Of a stretch of 64,000 nt of DNA, positions 45,419-54,233 are shown piece after piece; position 1 is the first letter of the stretch; every line of letters starts with the position of its first letter. A model generated the notes under the pieces. The model searched no databases. It saw only the letters and a list, made by a program, of their open reading frames with translations, and was not told where the DNA came from. This stretch comes from CBDFKF01 sp965248765 (GTDB lineage: Bacteria; Pseudomonadota; Alphaproteobacteria; VGEJ01), in the NCBI GenBank assembly GCA_965248765.1, contig CBDFKF010000004.1, forward strand, positions 1-64,000, in the 5' to 3' direction. Both the position numbers and the translations under genes were made by a program.

Positions 45419-46108
45419 CTACTCGGAGCGGTAGCTGCCGATGACGTGGGCATGGATCGCCACGTGGGGGACCTGGTCGGCATCGTCGTGCATGGGTAGC
45501 GGCTGTTGATATGCCGGGTCCGCACTGCGCGGCCACAGCCACGCTTGGCCGGCATCGTCGAGCCGGTATTCCCGCACGGTGACCTCGGTCCGACCGTCCC
45601 GGTCGCGGCAGTGGCAGACGACGCGCTCGTCGGCGCGGGGCGGTCTGTCGATATCGCTCGCGAGCACGCAGAGGAGGATGGTGCCGCGCGGGTAGATAGC
45701 ATCCATCGAGCGGTCGCGGATCTCGAGACCGAAGCGCGGTATGCTCGGGTAGCGCTTGTCCAACGGCGCTGACACGTATTCCCGCTCATCTGGAGGACGC
45801 TCGACGCGCTCGCGCCACACACCGACCTCGACCGTCCCGACGATGGGGATGGTGACCAACGCAAACTCGCCGTTGCCGCTTATACGTGGCTGGCCGGTCT
45901 TCAGTTCAGCATCATCGACGCGCAGCAGCCGGGCGAGCGAGAGCCGCACGTCCTCAGGCAGCCGCTTCGGCGAGCCTCGGTTTACATACTGATGGAGGTA
46001 GGCGTGATTGCGGCCGACGGCGCGCGAGGCCTCCGCTAAGGTCGTGCGCTGCTCCTCGAGCAGATGGAGGAGCCGCTGGCGCGGCGAATCGAGAACCATC
46101 GTTGCCAT
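45419..46108 (-). CDS. S24/LexA-like transcriptional repressor with helix-turn-helix
   Basis: A 229-residue protein. Residues 10-70 form the DNA-binding part (LAEASRAVGRNHAYLHQYVN, then LPEDVRLSLARLLRVDDAEL). Residues 85-225 are an S24 peptidase-like fold with PIVGTVEVGVW, the serine S134 in GLEIRDRSMDAIYPRGT and WLWPRSADPAYQ. At the position of the catalytic lysine an Arg (TVREYR) is seen, so self-cleavage is uncertain. Palindromic sites in its own upstream region suggest autoregulation; the next gene downstream, 15 bases away, has a similar site. Confidence 0.85.
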   Translation of the reverse strand: MATMVLDSPRQRLLHLLEEQRTTLAEASRAVGRNHAYLHQYVNRGSPKRLPEDVRLSLARLLRVDDAELKTGQPRISGNGEFALVTIPIVGTVEVGVWRERVERPPDEREYVSAPLDKRYPSIPRFGLEIRDRSMDAIYPRGTILLCVLASDIDRPPRADERVVCHCRDRDGRTEVTVREYRLDDAGQAWLWPRSADPAYQQPLPMHDDADQVPHVAIHAHVIGSYRSE

Positions 46109-46136
46109 CTTGGCGGGGCCGAGCAGAATTATCTAC

Positions 46137-46183
46137 TAGGACCGTTCCTAATCGTAGGAGGGTTTTTCCTATCACCCTCCTAT
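46137..46183. promoter_or_regulatory. Cluster of repressor half-sites upstream of the S24-type repressor
   Basis: Two overlapping palindromes, TAGGA-ccgt-TCCTA (46137-46150) and TCCTA-atcg-TAGGA (46146-46159), share the central TCCTA. Two more TCCTAT copies follow at 46167 and 46178, 11 bases apart (about one helical turn). They lie 30-75 bases upstream of the repressor start and match the palindrome at 45391-45408. Confidence 0.65.
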
Positions 46184-46240
46184 TAACCATATCAGCGGGT
46201 ACGGTTGTCAAGACCGCAATCACAATGCGGTCAAGCGCGA

Positions 46241-46576
46241 TCAGGGTGCGATCAAGGCGTCGGTCTTGGCCGCCATGATGAAGTCGTTCTCGTGCAGGCC
46301 TTTGATCTTGTGGGTGTAAAAAACGATGGTCGCATAGCCCCAGCCGAAGCTGATGTCCGGGTGATGGCCCTCGGCCTCGGCCAGCGCGCCGAGGCTGTCG
46401 ACGAAGGCGAGCGCCGCGGCGAAGTCCGGGAACCCGAAGCGGCGCTCCAGGCGGGTGTTGTCGTGGGTGAGGGCCCAGTCGGGCACCTGGGGGCGGTAGG
46501 CCGCGGCCTCGTCAGCCGTGAGCGGCGGGATGCCGCCCCGGCAGGGGACGCAGGTCTGGGCGGTGAGGGTGGCCAT
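46241..46576 (-). CDS. phhB: Pterin-4a-carbinolamine dehydratase
   Basis: A 111-residue enzyme that dehydrates 4a-hydroxytetrahydrobiopterin during cofactor recycling. ATG 46576 (MATLTAQTCVPCRGG) is the family-typical start. The active-site motif EGHHPDISFGWG and the end FYTHKIKGLHENDFIMAAK are diagnostic. No phenylalanine hydroxylase is in the window, so its partner is elsewhere or it acts alone. Confidence 0.93.
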   Translation of the reverse strand: MATLTAQTCVPCRGGIPPLTADEAAAYRPQVPDWALTHDNTRLERRFGFPDFAAALAFVDSLGALAEAEGHHPDISFGWGYATIVFYTHKIKGLHENDFIMAAKTDALIAP

Positions 46577-46662
46577 GGCAATCTCCTCGGGGCTATCTCC
46601 TGGGCTCAATGGCGATGGCGTAAATGATGGCCCCGCCGGCGTCGTTCGTCCAACGTCGCGGC

Positions 46663-47829
46663 TCAGCCGCCTAGCTCCTCGCCGATACGGCGGACCGCCT
46701 CGCGGATGTTGTCCGTCGAATTGGCGTAGGAGAAGCGCAAGTAGCCTTCGCCGTAGCGACCGAAGTTCGGCCCGGCCACGGTAGCGACACCGGCGCTTTC
46801 CAACAGCCGGTCCTGGAGGGTGAGCGCGGGCACCCCCGTCCCCTCGATGTTGGGGAAGGCATAGAAGGCGCCCAAGGGCCGGACGCAGCGGAAGCCGGGG
46901 AGAGCGTTCAACGCTTCAGTGATGACCAGCCGCCGTTCGTCGAAGGCGGTGACCATGCGCCCGACGTCGTCCTGCGGCCCACGCAGCGCTTCGATCGCCG
47001 CCCACTGGGTGGCGGCATGGACGCACGAATGGTCGTTGATGGCGAGGCGCTCCGCATCCGCGAAGATCGCGCGCGGCCACACCCCGTAGCCGATGCGCCA
47101 GCCGGTCATGGCATAGGTCTTGGACCAGCCGTCGAGGAGGATCAGGCGGTCGCGGAGGGATTCATAACCGAGGAGCGAGACGTGGGCCTGGTTGTCGTAG
47201 AGCATCCGGCCGTAAATCTCATCGCTGAGGACCGCAACTTCCGGGTGGGCCTCGAGGCCTTGGGCGAAGCGGTCAAATTCCTCGCGCGGCACCACGCCGC
47301 CGGTCGGATTGGCTGGGCTGTTGACGATGATCAGGCGCGTCGCCGGCGTGATCTGGCCCAGCACCTCCTCGGCGCTGAACGAAAAGCCCCTGTCCTCGCG
47401 GAGTCTGATCGGCACCGCCTTGGCGCCGGTGAAGCTGATCATCGATTCGTAGATCGGAAAGCCGGGGTCGGGATACATGATCTCGGCCCCGGGCTCGCCG
47501 AACATGGTGATGGCGAAGAACATCGTCACCTTGCCGCCCGGGACGATCAGGACCTGGCCGGGATCGATCTCCACCCCGCGGTGCTTGAGGATATCCTCGG
47601 CCACTGCCTCGCGTAAGGGGAGGACGCCGTTCGCCGGGGTGTAGCCGTGATGGCCGTCGCGTAGGGCCCTGCACGCGGCCTCGACGATGTGGGGCGGGGT
47701 CGGGAAGTCGGGTTGGCCGATGCCGAGATTGATGACGTCGCGGCCTTCCTGGGCCAGCCGCGCGGCCCGGCCCAGCACTTCGAAGGCGCCCTCGGACTTG
47801 AGTTGCGGCATCCGCTGGATGAGTTGCAT
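46663..47829 (-). CDS. Class I/II pyridoxal-phosphate aminotransferase
   Basis: A 388-residue fold-type I aminotransferase. ATG 47829 gives MQLIQRMPQLKSEGAF; the longer frame upstream has no similarity. Motifs are INLGIGQPDFPTP, VNSPANPTGGVV, SDEIYGRMLY and the PLP lysine in GWSKTYAMTGWRIGY, with the substrate arginine near GYLRFSYAN. It is AspC-type I-gamma and probably acts on aspartate, aromatic or alanine-type amino acids. It is divergent from the methyltransferase-like gene, 47 bases apart. Confidence 0.9.
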   Translation of the reverse strand: MQLIQRMPQLKSEGAFEVLGRAARLAQEGRDVINLGIGQPDFPTPPHIVEAACRALRDGHHGYTPANGVLPLREAVAEDILKHRGVEIDPGQVLIVPGGKVTMFFAITMFGEPGAEIMYPDPGFPIYESMISFTGAKAVPIRLREDRGFSFSAEEVLGQITPATRLIIVNSPANPTGGVVPREEFDRFAQGLEAHPEVAVLSDEIYGRMLYDNQAHVSLLGYESLRDRLILLDGWSKTYAMTGWRIGYGVWPRAIFADAERLAINDHSCVHAATQWAAIEALRGPQDDVGRMVTAFDERRLVITEALNALPGFRCVRPLGAFYAFPNIEGTGVPALTLQDRLLESAGVATVAGPNFGRYGEGYLRFSYANSTDNIREAVRRIGEELGG

Positions 47830-47876
47830 GATGCCGTTATGCCAGCTCAACCCGACGGGGGCAAAGGGAAGCGACG

Positions 47877-48341
47877 ATGAGCACGGCGCAGGACGACAAC
47901 CCCGGCGCGATCGCCCCGCCGCCCGTGATTGCGTTGATCGCACTCGTGATCGGCGCCGGCGTCGAATGGCTGTGGCCGGCGCCTTTCGGGGCCGAGCTCT
48001 GGCTCTTGGGTGCGGTGTTGATCGCGGTGTCGATCGGCGGCGCCGGTTTCGTGCTCGTCCTTTACCGCCGTCACGGCACCCACCCCGATCCGCGCAAGCC
48101 CGATCAGGCGATGATCACCCGCGGGCCGTTTCGGCTTTCGCGCAACCCGATCTACGTCTGCCTCGGCGCGCTGTTGGCCGGGCTTGGCCTGCTGTTCGAT
48201 ATCTGGTGGATCCTGGTGATGCTGATCCCGCTCTACCTGGTCATCCACTACTTCGTGGTCCTGCGCGAGGAGGCCTATCTGGAGCGGCGGTTCGGCGAGG
48301 AATACCTGCGCTACAAGGCCTCGGTGCGGCGCTGGATCTGA
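47877..48341 (+). CDS. Isoprenylcysteine carboxyl methyltransferase-family membrane protein
   Basis: A 154-residue protein with about four membrane segments (PVIALIALVIGAGVEWLWP first) and the ICMT/PEMT signature: TRGPFRLSRNPIYVCLG, then LREEAYLERRFGEEYLRYK. Bacterial members methylate small hydrophobic substrates or are uncharacterised. It lies 13 bases upstream of an aminotransferase on the same strand and may be co-transcribed. Confidence 0.85.
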   Translation: MSTAQDDNPGAIAPPPVIALIALVIGAGVEWLWPAPFGAELWLLGAVLIAVSIGGAGFVLVLYRRHGTHPDPRKPDQAMITRGPFRLSRNPIYVCLGALLAGLGLLFDIWWILVMLIPLYLVIHYFVVLREEAYLERRFGEEYLRYKASVRRWI

Positions 48342-48354
48342 AGGGCAGGCGGTC

Positions 48355-49512
48355 ATGAAAGAGGCGAACGCCCTGTTCGCGGGCATGGGCGTCTCTGTGT
48401 TCGAGGAGATGTCCAAGCTCGCCATGGCCGAGGGCTCGATCAACCTTGGCCAGGGCTTCCCCGACGGCAACGGACCCGAGGATGTGCGCGCCGCTGCGGC
48501 TGCGGCGCTCGAGGACCGCCCCAACCAGTATCCGCCGATGATGGGCGTGCCGGAGCTGCGCCAGGCCGTCGCCCGCCATGATCAGCGGTTCTACGGCCGT
48601 GATGTCGATTGGCAGACCGAGGTGATGGTCACGACCGGTGCGACCGAGGGCCTGGTGGCCTCGCTCCTTGGGCTGTTGAACTCAGGCGATGAGGTGGTGC
48701 TGTTCGAGCCGCTCTACGATTCCTACGTGCCGATCCTCCAGCGCGGCGGGGCGGTGCCGAGGTACGTCCGGCTCGAGCCACCCGATTTCGCGCTCGACCA
48801 GGAGCGGCTCGAGGCCGCGTTCTCCGAGCGCACCAAGCTCGTCCTACTGAACAACCCGCAGAACCCGGCCGCCAAGGTGTTCGAGCGCGACGAGCTCGAG
48901 CGTATCGCCGCGTTGATCGAGCGCTACGATGCTTACGCGGTGTGCGATGAGGTCTATGAGCACATCACCTTTGATGGCCGCCGCCACGTGCCGCTGATCA
49001 CGCTGCCGGGCATGGCTGAGCGGTGCGTCAAGATCGGTTCGGCCGGCAAGACCTTTTCGCTGACGGGATGGAAGGTCGGCTACATGACGGCGGCGCCGGC
49101 GCTGTTGGCGCCGATCGCGCGGACCCACCAGTTCCTCGTCTTTACCACCGCGCCCAACCTACAGCGCGCGGTCGCCTACGGCCTCGACAAGGACGATTCG
49201 TATTTTTCCGGATTAGCCGCCGGGATGGAGCGGAGCCGCGACCGGCTCGCCGCCGGGCTCGACCGCCTCGGCTTCGCACTCGCGCCCTGTGCCGGCACCT
49301 ACTTCATCAACGCCGATTTTCGCCCCCTCGGCTTCAACGGCACCGATGTCGAGTTCTGCACCCACATCACCCGCGAGGCCAAGGTGACGGCTCTGCCGGT
49401 CAGCGCTTTCTACTCCGATGATGCGGTCAACCACCTCATCCGCTTCTGCTTCTGCAAAGAGGACGCGCTGTTGGACGAGGCGGTCGACCGCCTCGCCCGC
49501 CTTTTCGGTTGA
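48355..49512 (+). CDS. Pyridoxal-phosphate aminotransferase (kynurenine/methionine aminotransferase type)
   Basis: A 385-residue fold-type I aminotransferase with INLGQGFPDGNGPED, NQYPPMMGVPELRQA, VTTGATEGLVASLLG, NNPQNPAAKVF, CDEVYEHITF and the PLP lysine K232 in GSAGKTFSLTGWKVGY. This set is typical of the YbdL/kynurenine aminotransferase group. It follows the methyltransferase-like gene and is about 70 bases upstream of tRNA-His. Confidence 0.92.
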   Translation: MKEANALFAGMGVSVFEEMSKLAMAEGSINLGQGFPDGNGPEDVRAAAAAALEDRPNQYPPMMGVPELRQAVARHDQRFYGRDVDWQTEVMVTTGATEGLVASLLGLLNSGDEVVLFEPLYDSYVPILQRGGAVPRYVRLEPPDFALDQERLEAAFSERTKLVLLNNPQNPAAKVFERDELERIAALIERYDAYAVCDEVYEHITFDGRRHVPLITLPGMAERCVKIGSAGKTFSLTGWKVGYMTAAPALLAPIARTHQFLVFTTAPNLQRAVAYGLDKDDSYFSGLAAGMERSRDRLAAGLDRLGFALAPCAGTYFINADFRPLGFNGTDVEFCTHITREAKVTALPVSAFYSDDAVNHLIRFCFCKEDALLDEAVDRLARLFG

Positions 49513-49583
49513 GGCCGGACCGGGCCTCAAGCGTGCGGGCGCTTGACCTCGGGCGGCACCGTCCCCATAAACGCGCAATTAGT

Positions 49584-49661
49584 GGCGGGTGTAGCTCAGC
49601 TGGTTAGAGCACCAGATTGTGGATCTGGGGGTCGCGGGTTCAAGTCCCGTCACTCGCCCCA
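49584..49661 (+). tRNA. tRNA-His (GTG anticodon)
   Basis: Includes the extra G at position -1 (49584) opposite C73, diagnostic for tRNA-His. Acceptor GCGGGTG/CACTCGC, anticodon stem CCAGATTGTGGATCTGG and T arm GGGTTCAAGTCCC are in place, with encoded CCA (49659-49661). An integrase gene begins (3' end) about 100 bases downstream, so the tRNA 3' end is a likely attachment site. Confidence 0.96.
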
Positions 49662-49759
49662 ATTCTTTCAAGGACTTAGCGGGTACTTCCTCAGAGAACA
49701 AAACGGAACGTCCAACTTTGTCAGAGTTGGATGTCCAACTTTTCGTGCGCGCGATGTTC

Positions 49760-50923
49760 TCATGCGTCGCGTTCTTCATGCTCGAGGCGACGTCGGAATG
49801 CGGCCTCGGCCATGGCTGACGTCCTGACCATGTAGCGATCGAGGATGGCCTGACACGTGGTCAGCGTGTGGCCGGTAATGGCGGCGATCCACGGCAGCTC
49901 GCAACCGGCCTCGGCGAGGCGGGTGACCGCCGTGTGCCGCAGGTGCATGAACCACAGGCTGGCGAGCTCAACGGCGAGCGCGGTCTTGCCGGCGGTCTCG
50001 GCGGTGTGCACGGCGGCGCTGCGGATCTCCGCGAACACGTGCTTAAAGTTGTCGGTGGCGTAGGCGCGGCCGGTGGTCTCCGAGACGATGATCGTGGTCG
50101 CGGTGACCTTGGCCTGCTCCTGGCGGGCGAGCTCGGCCTCGAGGCGCTGGCGCAGCCGGGGTACGAGATCGACCGGGAGCGCGACCTCGGCGCCGGTCTT
50201 GCGCTGGGTGATGGCGATCTGCCCGTCGCGGTAGGCGGCCCGGGACATCGCCAGGATGTCGCCTTGGCGCTGGCCGAGCCACGCATTGAGGGCGACGGCG
50301 GTGCCGACCGAGTGACGGCCCATGGCATCGGCGGCGGCGACGAACGCGGCGATCGCGGCACCCGACCACACCCGGCCCGAGGGCGCCCGTTGCTCGAGGC
50401 CGGGGCGCTCGGCCGGGTTATCGCGCAGCAAGCCGGCGCGGCGGCCGTGGTTGTAGAGGAGCCGCAGGTGGGTGATGGCGGCGTTGGCCTTGGTCGGGGT
50501 GCGCTCGAGCATGGCCTCGTAGAACTTCTGGACCAGGGGCGCGGTGATCGCGGTGGCCGGCGCATCGCCGGCCCAGGCCTCGATGACCTTGAGATACCAC
50601 TCATAGGTCCGCTGGGTGGAGGCGCGTAACCGACGGTAGCGGCGGCTCAGTCGGTAATCTGCGATCAGCGCGGCGACGGTGCCCGGCGTCGGCCCGGCGG
50701 CGCGGTCGGGGAGCTCGCCGCGGCGCCAGGCGTCGAGCTCGCCGTTCAGCGTCTCGGCTTCCTCGATGGCCATGGTACGGGCCTTGGCCGGATCATGGAT
50801 GCCGGCGGCCAGGCGGCGTGAGTGCCAGCCCTGGGTCTTGAGCGGCTTGGTCGGTTGCCAGAAGAAGCGCGGGCCGGCGCGGCCGGGCTTCTCGACGAGG
50901 TAGCGGATTTTGAGTTGGGCCAC
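49760..50923 (-). CDS. Tyrosine recombinase / integrase
   Basis: A 387-residue site-specific recombinase. The arm/core region covers residues 80-180 and the catalytic part has R219 (WLGQRQGDIL), K242 (TQRKTG), the HLRHTAVTRL segment with R329, H352 (ITGHTL) and Y364 (ILDRYMV). It faces the tRNA-His 3' end, the usual place for such integration. The genes that follow on the same strand (excisionase-like, Bet, relaxase fragment) belong to the same integrated element. Confidence 0.93.
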   Translation of the reverse strand: MAQLKIRYLVEKPGRAGPRFFWQPTKPLKTQGWHSRRLAAGIHDPAKARTMAIEEAETLNGELDAWRRGELPDRAAGPTPGTVAALIADYRLSRRYRRLRASTQRTYEWYLKVIEAWAGDAPATAITAPLVQKFYEAMLERTPTKANAAITHLRLLYNHGRRAGLLRDNPAERPGLEQRAPSGRVWSGAAIAAFVAAADAMGRHSVGTAVALNAWLGQRQGDILAMSRAAYRDGQIAITQRKTGAEVALPVDLVPRLRQRLEAELARQEQAKVTATTIIVSETTGRAYATDNFKHVFAEIRSAAVHTAETAGKTALAVELASLWFMHLRHTAVTRLAEAGCELPWIAAITGHTLTTCQAILDRYMVRTSAMAEAAFRRRLEHEERDA

Positions 50924-51015
50924 GTGCCGATCAACGAAGCATCAGTGCAGCGGGCCTGTCAACGGGACTTCATTCTTTCGACCGGCCGGCCGGTCGAGAA
51001 AATGAAGTTTGACCA

Positions 51016-51291
51016 TCACTGGGGCCGGCCTTCGTCGAGGCGGCGGGCGAGCTCGTCTTGCCAGAACGCCGGATCCCCGGCGTCGATCGTCACGCGCAGG
51101 TTGGCCGGCATGCGGGCATCGAGCCAGGCATTGATCGCGTGCGGATCCCAACGCCGGCCGCGCCCGTTGCCGATCGCCGCCGGCGGGAAGCCTCCGGCCT
51201 CGAGGTCGGCGCGGTTGCGAACGAACCACTCGGCGGAGTGGCCGAGCTTGATGGCGACCTGGGCGGCGTTCAAGAGCGTGCGGTCAGGCAT
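51016..51291 (-). CDS. Excisionase-like DNA-binding protein
   Basis: A 91-residue protein starting MPDRTLLNAAQVAIKLGHSA, with AEWFVRNRADLEAGGFPPAAIGN-like content in which a winged helix-turn-helix of AlpA/excisionase type (RRWDPHAINAWLDARM) is visible. Located directly upstream of the integrase, where excisionases commonly lie. The family match is by pattern only. Confidence 0.7.
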   Translation of the reverse strand: MPDRTLLNAAQVAIKLGHSAEWFVRNRADLEAGGFPPAAIGNGRGRRWDPHAINAWLDARMPANLRVTIDAGDPAFWQDELARRLDEGRPQ

Positions 51292-51339
51292 GGCATGGCT
51301 CGCTTCAAGGTTAGGTCGGCGACAAACGCCTTGATTTGG

Positions 51340-51681
51340 TCAACCACCCCCACCCTCCTGCCCCTCGGCCAAGGCGGCGCGGGCTCGTTTCCCGGCATCT
51401 CGAAGAGCCGGGGCATCATCCATGCCGCTGGGCGTGAATTCCGGCTCCCACGCTCGTCCATCTGCATAGAACCGCAACTCGTTCTCCGCCCTGATGGCGC
51501 GCTGGCGGGTCCTATTGGCAAGCCCTATTTGGCGGCTCTTTTCCTTCCGCAGCCGCTCGACCTCGGCGCGGAGGCTGGCGATCTCCTTTTCCGTAGGTCT
51601 CAGCAACTCGCCCTGCACTTGCTCCGTATTTTTCGTGCGCGGCCGGCCCTCGGGCCAGTGGAGCGGGTAGGCCTGGGTCAC
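51340..51681 (-). CDS. Phage-type hypothetical protein
   Basis: A 113-residue hydrophilic protein. The GTG at 51681 (VTQAYPLHWPEGRPRT) overlaps the preceding gene's stop (GTGA). The MTQAYPLHWPEG start is common in small prophage proteins next to recombination genes. Residues 35-70 look coiled-coil (EKEIASLRAEVERLRKEK). Function unknown. Confidence 0.7.
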   Translation of the reverse strand: MTQAYPLHWPEGRPRTKNTEQVQGELLRPTEKEIASLRAEVERLRKEKSRQIGLANRTRQRAIRAENELRFYADGRAWEPEFTPSGMDDAPALRDAGKRARAALAEGQEGGGG

Positions 51682-52193
51682 GCCGCCTGCCCCGCTTCCC
51701 AATGCAGCGTGTCGGTCTCGACGCCGATCATGCCGGCGAGCACGTCGAGCACATCGTTCTTGCTCTGCTGGAAGGTCTTGGCGCCCATCGCGCGTGTCGA
51801 TTGCGAGCGCGCCGTGTAGACCGTGATGATCGTTCCGACCACCGTCACCAGGGCAAACTCATCAAGCCCGCGCACCACGCGTGCGATGCGTTTGGCGTCT
51901 TCCTTCGTGGCGAGCGCGATGGTCGTCTGGTCGCGGTAGCCGGCCTTGATCAGGGCGTACTTGCGCAGGTGTTCCGGGGTGGGGAACTGATCGGCCAGTG
52001 TCTCCGGCAAGTTGCGCCACGCCTCTTCGACGGCGGCGAAATAGTGATTGTGGCTGCGGTGCGAGCGACCCTCGTAGGGCACCAGGCGGTAGGTCTCGCC
52101 GATCGCGTACTGGCGATCGGCAGCGACGGCGCTGACCGGGACCATGGATTCGCCGTCCCACCGGAAGGCCAGTGGCGCGATCGGAGCGCTCAT
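51678..52193 (-). CDS. Prophage-type hypothetical protein
   Basis: A 171-residue protein, MSAPIAPLAFRWDGESMVPV, with RSHRSHNHYFAAVEEAWRNL and PTPEHLRKYALIKAGYRD, seen repeatedly in prophages of alphaproteobacteria near RecT/Bet genes. It lies 3 bases from bet, so it is likely in the same operon and may take part in recombination or single-strand annealing. No catalytic motif was seen. Confidence 0.72.
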   Translation of the reverse strand: MSAPIAPLAFRWDGESMVPVSAVAADRQYAIGETYRLVPYEGRSHRSHNHYFAAVEEAWRNLPETLADQFPTPEHLRKYALIKAGYRDQTTIALATKEDAKRIARVVRGLDEFALVTVVGTIITVYTARSQSTRAMGAKTFQQSKNDVLDVLAGMIGVETDTLHWEAGQAA

Positions 52194-52196
52194 GGT

Positions 52197-53171
52197 CTAG
52201 CCCGCTGCCAATGGGTTCGCCGGCTCGTCGGCCGCCGCAGCGTTCGCTTCCACCACTTGCGCCAGTTCCCCCTTGCGGTCCTCCGCGACGGCGAGAATCC
52301 GGGCGTGGAGCTTGGGCGCCCCGTTCTCACAGTTGCCGAGCGGGTCCTTGTTCGCCACCAGCCACGCGTCCACGTCTTCGGGAGAGGACGCCGCATTGAG
52401 GGCGGCGGCGAGCGTGGCGCCCCACGTCATCCAGTCGGGGCTCTTGCCATCGGCAGCCTCGGGGACCGGGATCATGGACGGCGGCAGCACTTCACCGGTC
52501 TCGGGGTCGGTGGGCGGCTGAGCCTGTACCGCCTTCGGGGCTTCACGCTTCGGCGTCACGTCGCGCGGCTCCGGGCGTGGCTCGTTGCCGGCCTGGGCCA
52601 TCTCATCGCTGGTGTAGAGACCGGAGAGCTCCTGCGGGAAGGCCCGCCGCAGCGCCAACGCTTCCGCGCACTTCGCCGACATCACGTCTGACATGGTCTG
52701 CCACATGCGGGTCAGCTCACCGCCCTTCTTGGTCTGCGCATAGGCGCGCGTGCGAGCGACAGCCCAACAGGGCTCGTTGAAGTCTTCGCGGAGCACGCCG
52801 ACTTTGGCGGCGACGGGCAGTTCGTCGGAAAGCCAGGCGTCGACCCATTCGCCGTCGCTGCCGCACCAGAACGGCCCGAGCTGGCCGCGGTACTTGCCCG
52901 AACGCTCCGCCACCAGACGGAAGCCGTCGATCGAGGTCTGGATCGACATGACCTCGCGGCGCTCCACGCCGTCCCAGCGTTTCACCGCGTAGATCTGCCG
53001 GGCGAGCGGATCGAGGCCGGTGCGCCGAGCTTGATGCGGGAACAACCGCAGCTCGTCATCGGTCGCGCCCTTGCAGATCGTGCGCTTGATCAGATCCACC
53101 TGATCGGGCGGGAACGCGGCGATCTCGCCGCCACCGTTGTGCGTCGTCTTTGCAACAGCGGTCTTAGCCAT
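52197..53171 (-). CDS. bet: Phage recombination protein Bet (RecT-family single-strand annealing protein)
   Basis: A 324-residue protein with QVDLIKRTICKGATDDELRL, GLDPLARQIYAVKRWDG, VMSIQTSIDGFRLVAERSG and KCAEALALRRAFPQELSGLY, the RecT/Bet pattern. Bet promotes annealing of complementary DNA strands during phage recombination. The C-terminal third is low-complexity and variable. It is the core recombination gene of this integrated element; no exonuclease or single-strand-binding protein was found beside it. Confidence 0.9.
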   Translation of the reverse strand: MAKTAVAKTTHNGGGEIAAFPPDQVDLIKRTICKGATDDELRLFPHQARRTGLDPLARQIYAVKRWDGVERREVMSIQTSIDGFRLVAERSGKYRGQLGPFWCGSDGEWVDAWLSDELPVAAKVGVLREDFNEPCWAVARTRAYAQTKKGGELTRMWQTMSDVMSAKCAEALALRRAFPQELSGLYTSDEMAQAGNEPRPEPRDVTPKREAPKAVQAQPPTDPETGEVLPPSMIPVPEAADGKSPDWMTWGATLAAALNAASSPEDVDAWLVANKDPLGNCENGAPKLHARILAVAEDRKGELAQVVEANAAAADEPANPLAAG

Positions 53172-53183
53172 CTTTTAGCTCCC

Positions 53184-53468
53184 CTATCCTGAGCGCGCCG
53201 TTGCGGTGATGTCCCAGCCGGGCCGGTGGTCGTGCTGCCCCTCGCGCATCCGACCGAGACGGAGATCCGTCCCGGGCACGTATCCCGACAGCACCGATGC
53301 GAAGCGCGATGGACGCACATGGGCCCTGAGCCCCAGCGCCTGCGCCGCATCCCCGTGCCAGAAGCTCGCCTGGCGGTGTTCAGGGTCGTTCCTGGCGTAG
53401 TAGCCGTCGCGCTCGTAATAGGACACCGCCACGGCGGACGAACGAAGCTCCACGACCGTCGCGACCAT
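53184..53468 (-). pseudogene. MobF (TrwC-type) relaxase, N-terminal fragment
   Basis: 94 residues, MVATVVELRSSAVAVSYYER, then YYARNDPEHRQASFWHG and PGTDLRLGRMREGQHDHRPG. These are the first ~90 residues of a TrwC relaxase, including the tyrosines of the nicking site (SYYE and GYY). The His triad and helicase domain, which would follow, are absent; a stop lies next and the bet ribosome site begins. It is a truncated gene at a module junction. Confidence 0.8.
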
Positions 53469-53534
53469 CGGGTCAGGCCTCGCGGACGACCGCGCCGGTG
53501 CGCCGCAGAGGCCGAGAGGGGGAACGCCGCCGGT

Positions 53535-54164
53535 TCAACTGATCCACAACCATCGGTAGAGGAGAAGTGCACGGCTCTCGAACGCCATGCCCAGGATGAA
53601 GACGAAGACGATCCAGGGCGCAAGAACCGCCCGCCAGCCGAACTTGAGCCCGGCCATGCGTGTCCGGATGTCTTCGAGACTCCGATCGGCCCGACGGGAC
53701 TCCCGGCTGGTGTTGTCGCGCATCTTCCCGAGTCCCGTCTCGATCCTGGTTACGGCGATCTCCATCCCCTTGACCTCGGCCGCGAACCGGTCCGCGGTGC
53801 GTTCCAGCCCGCCATCGATGCGCTCTGCCGCCGCCGCCGCCTTCGCCGCCGCCTCCTCGATCCTTCCGGTATCGACTGCAATAGCGGCCGCCGCGTCGTC
53901 CGCTGGCGCGTCCGCTGTCCGCGCCGCCTCGACGACCCGGGTCACGAGTTTGTCGCCCCAGGCCTCAAGCGCCTCCGGCGCCAGCCGTTCGGCGGACGCC
54001 GCTTCCCTCAGCTCGGCCAATTGCTCCCGAATGTCGTGCACCGCGGTCCGCAGTTCCTCGAACGCGGCCGGATCGATACCGGGCGCCGGCCGCTCATCCG
54101 GCAGGCTCGCCAGGAGGTCCGGCCGGGCTGTCCGTCTACTCTTGCCGTCGCGCTCCGCAGTCAC
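53535..54164 (-). CDS. Coiled-coil protein with C-terminal membrane anchor
   Basis: A 209-residue protein of unknown function. Residues 35-165 are largely helical and rich in Ala, Glu and Arg, with heptad-like runs (FEELRTAVHDIREQLAELRE). Residues about 180-205 form a membrane helix (VLAPWIVFVFILGMAF). It is likely an inner-membrane partner of the relaxase or mobilisation genes, with which it is co-oriented; that role is an inference. Confidence 0.6.
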   Translation of the reverse strand: MTAERDGKSRRTARPDLLASLPDERPAPGIDPAAFEELRTAVHDIREQLAELREAASAERLAPEALEAWGDKLVTRVVEAARTADAPADDAAAAIAVDTGRIEEAAAKAAAAAERIDGGLERTADRFAAEVKGMEIAVTRIETGLGKMRDNTSRESRRADRSLEDIRTRMAGLKFGWRAVLAPWIVFVFILGMAFESRALLLYRWLWIS

Positions 54165-54233
54165 GCTACCCCTCCCCTCGTGTGGACGACCTCTTGCACT
54201 TCACGGAGGTCGGCGGCGGAGATGGCGCCCGCC

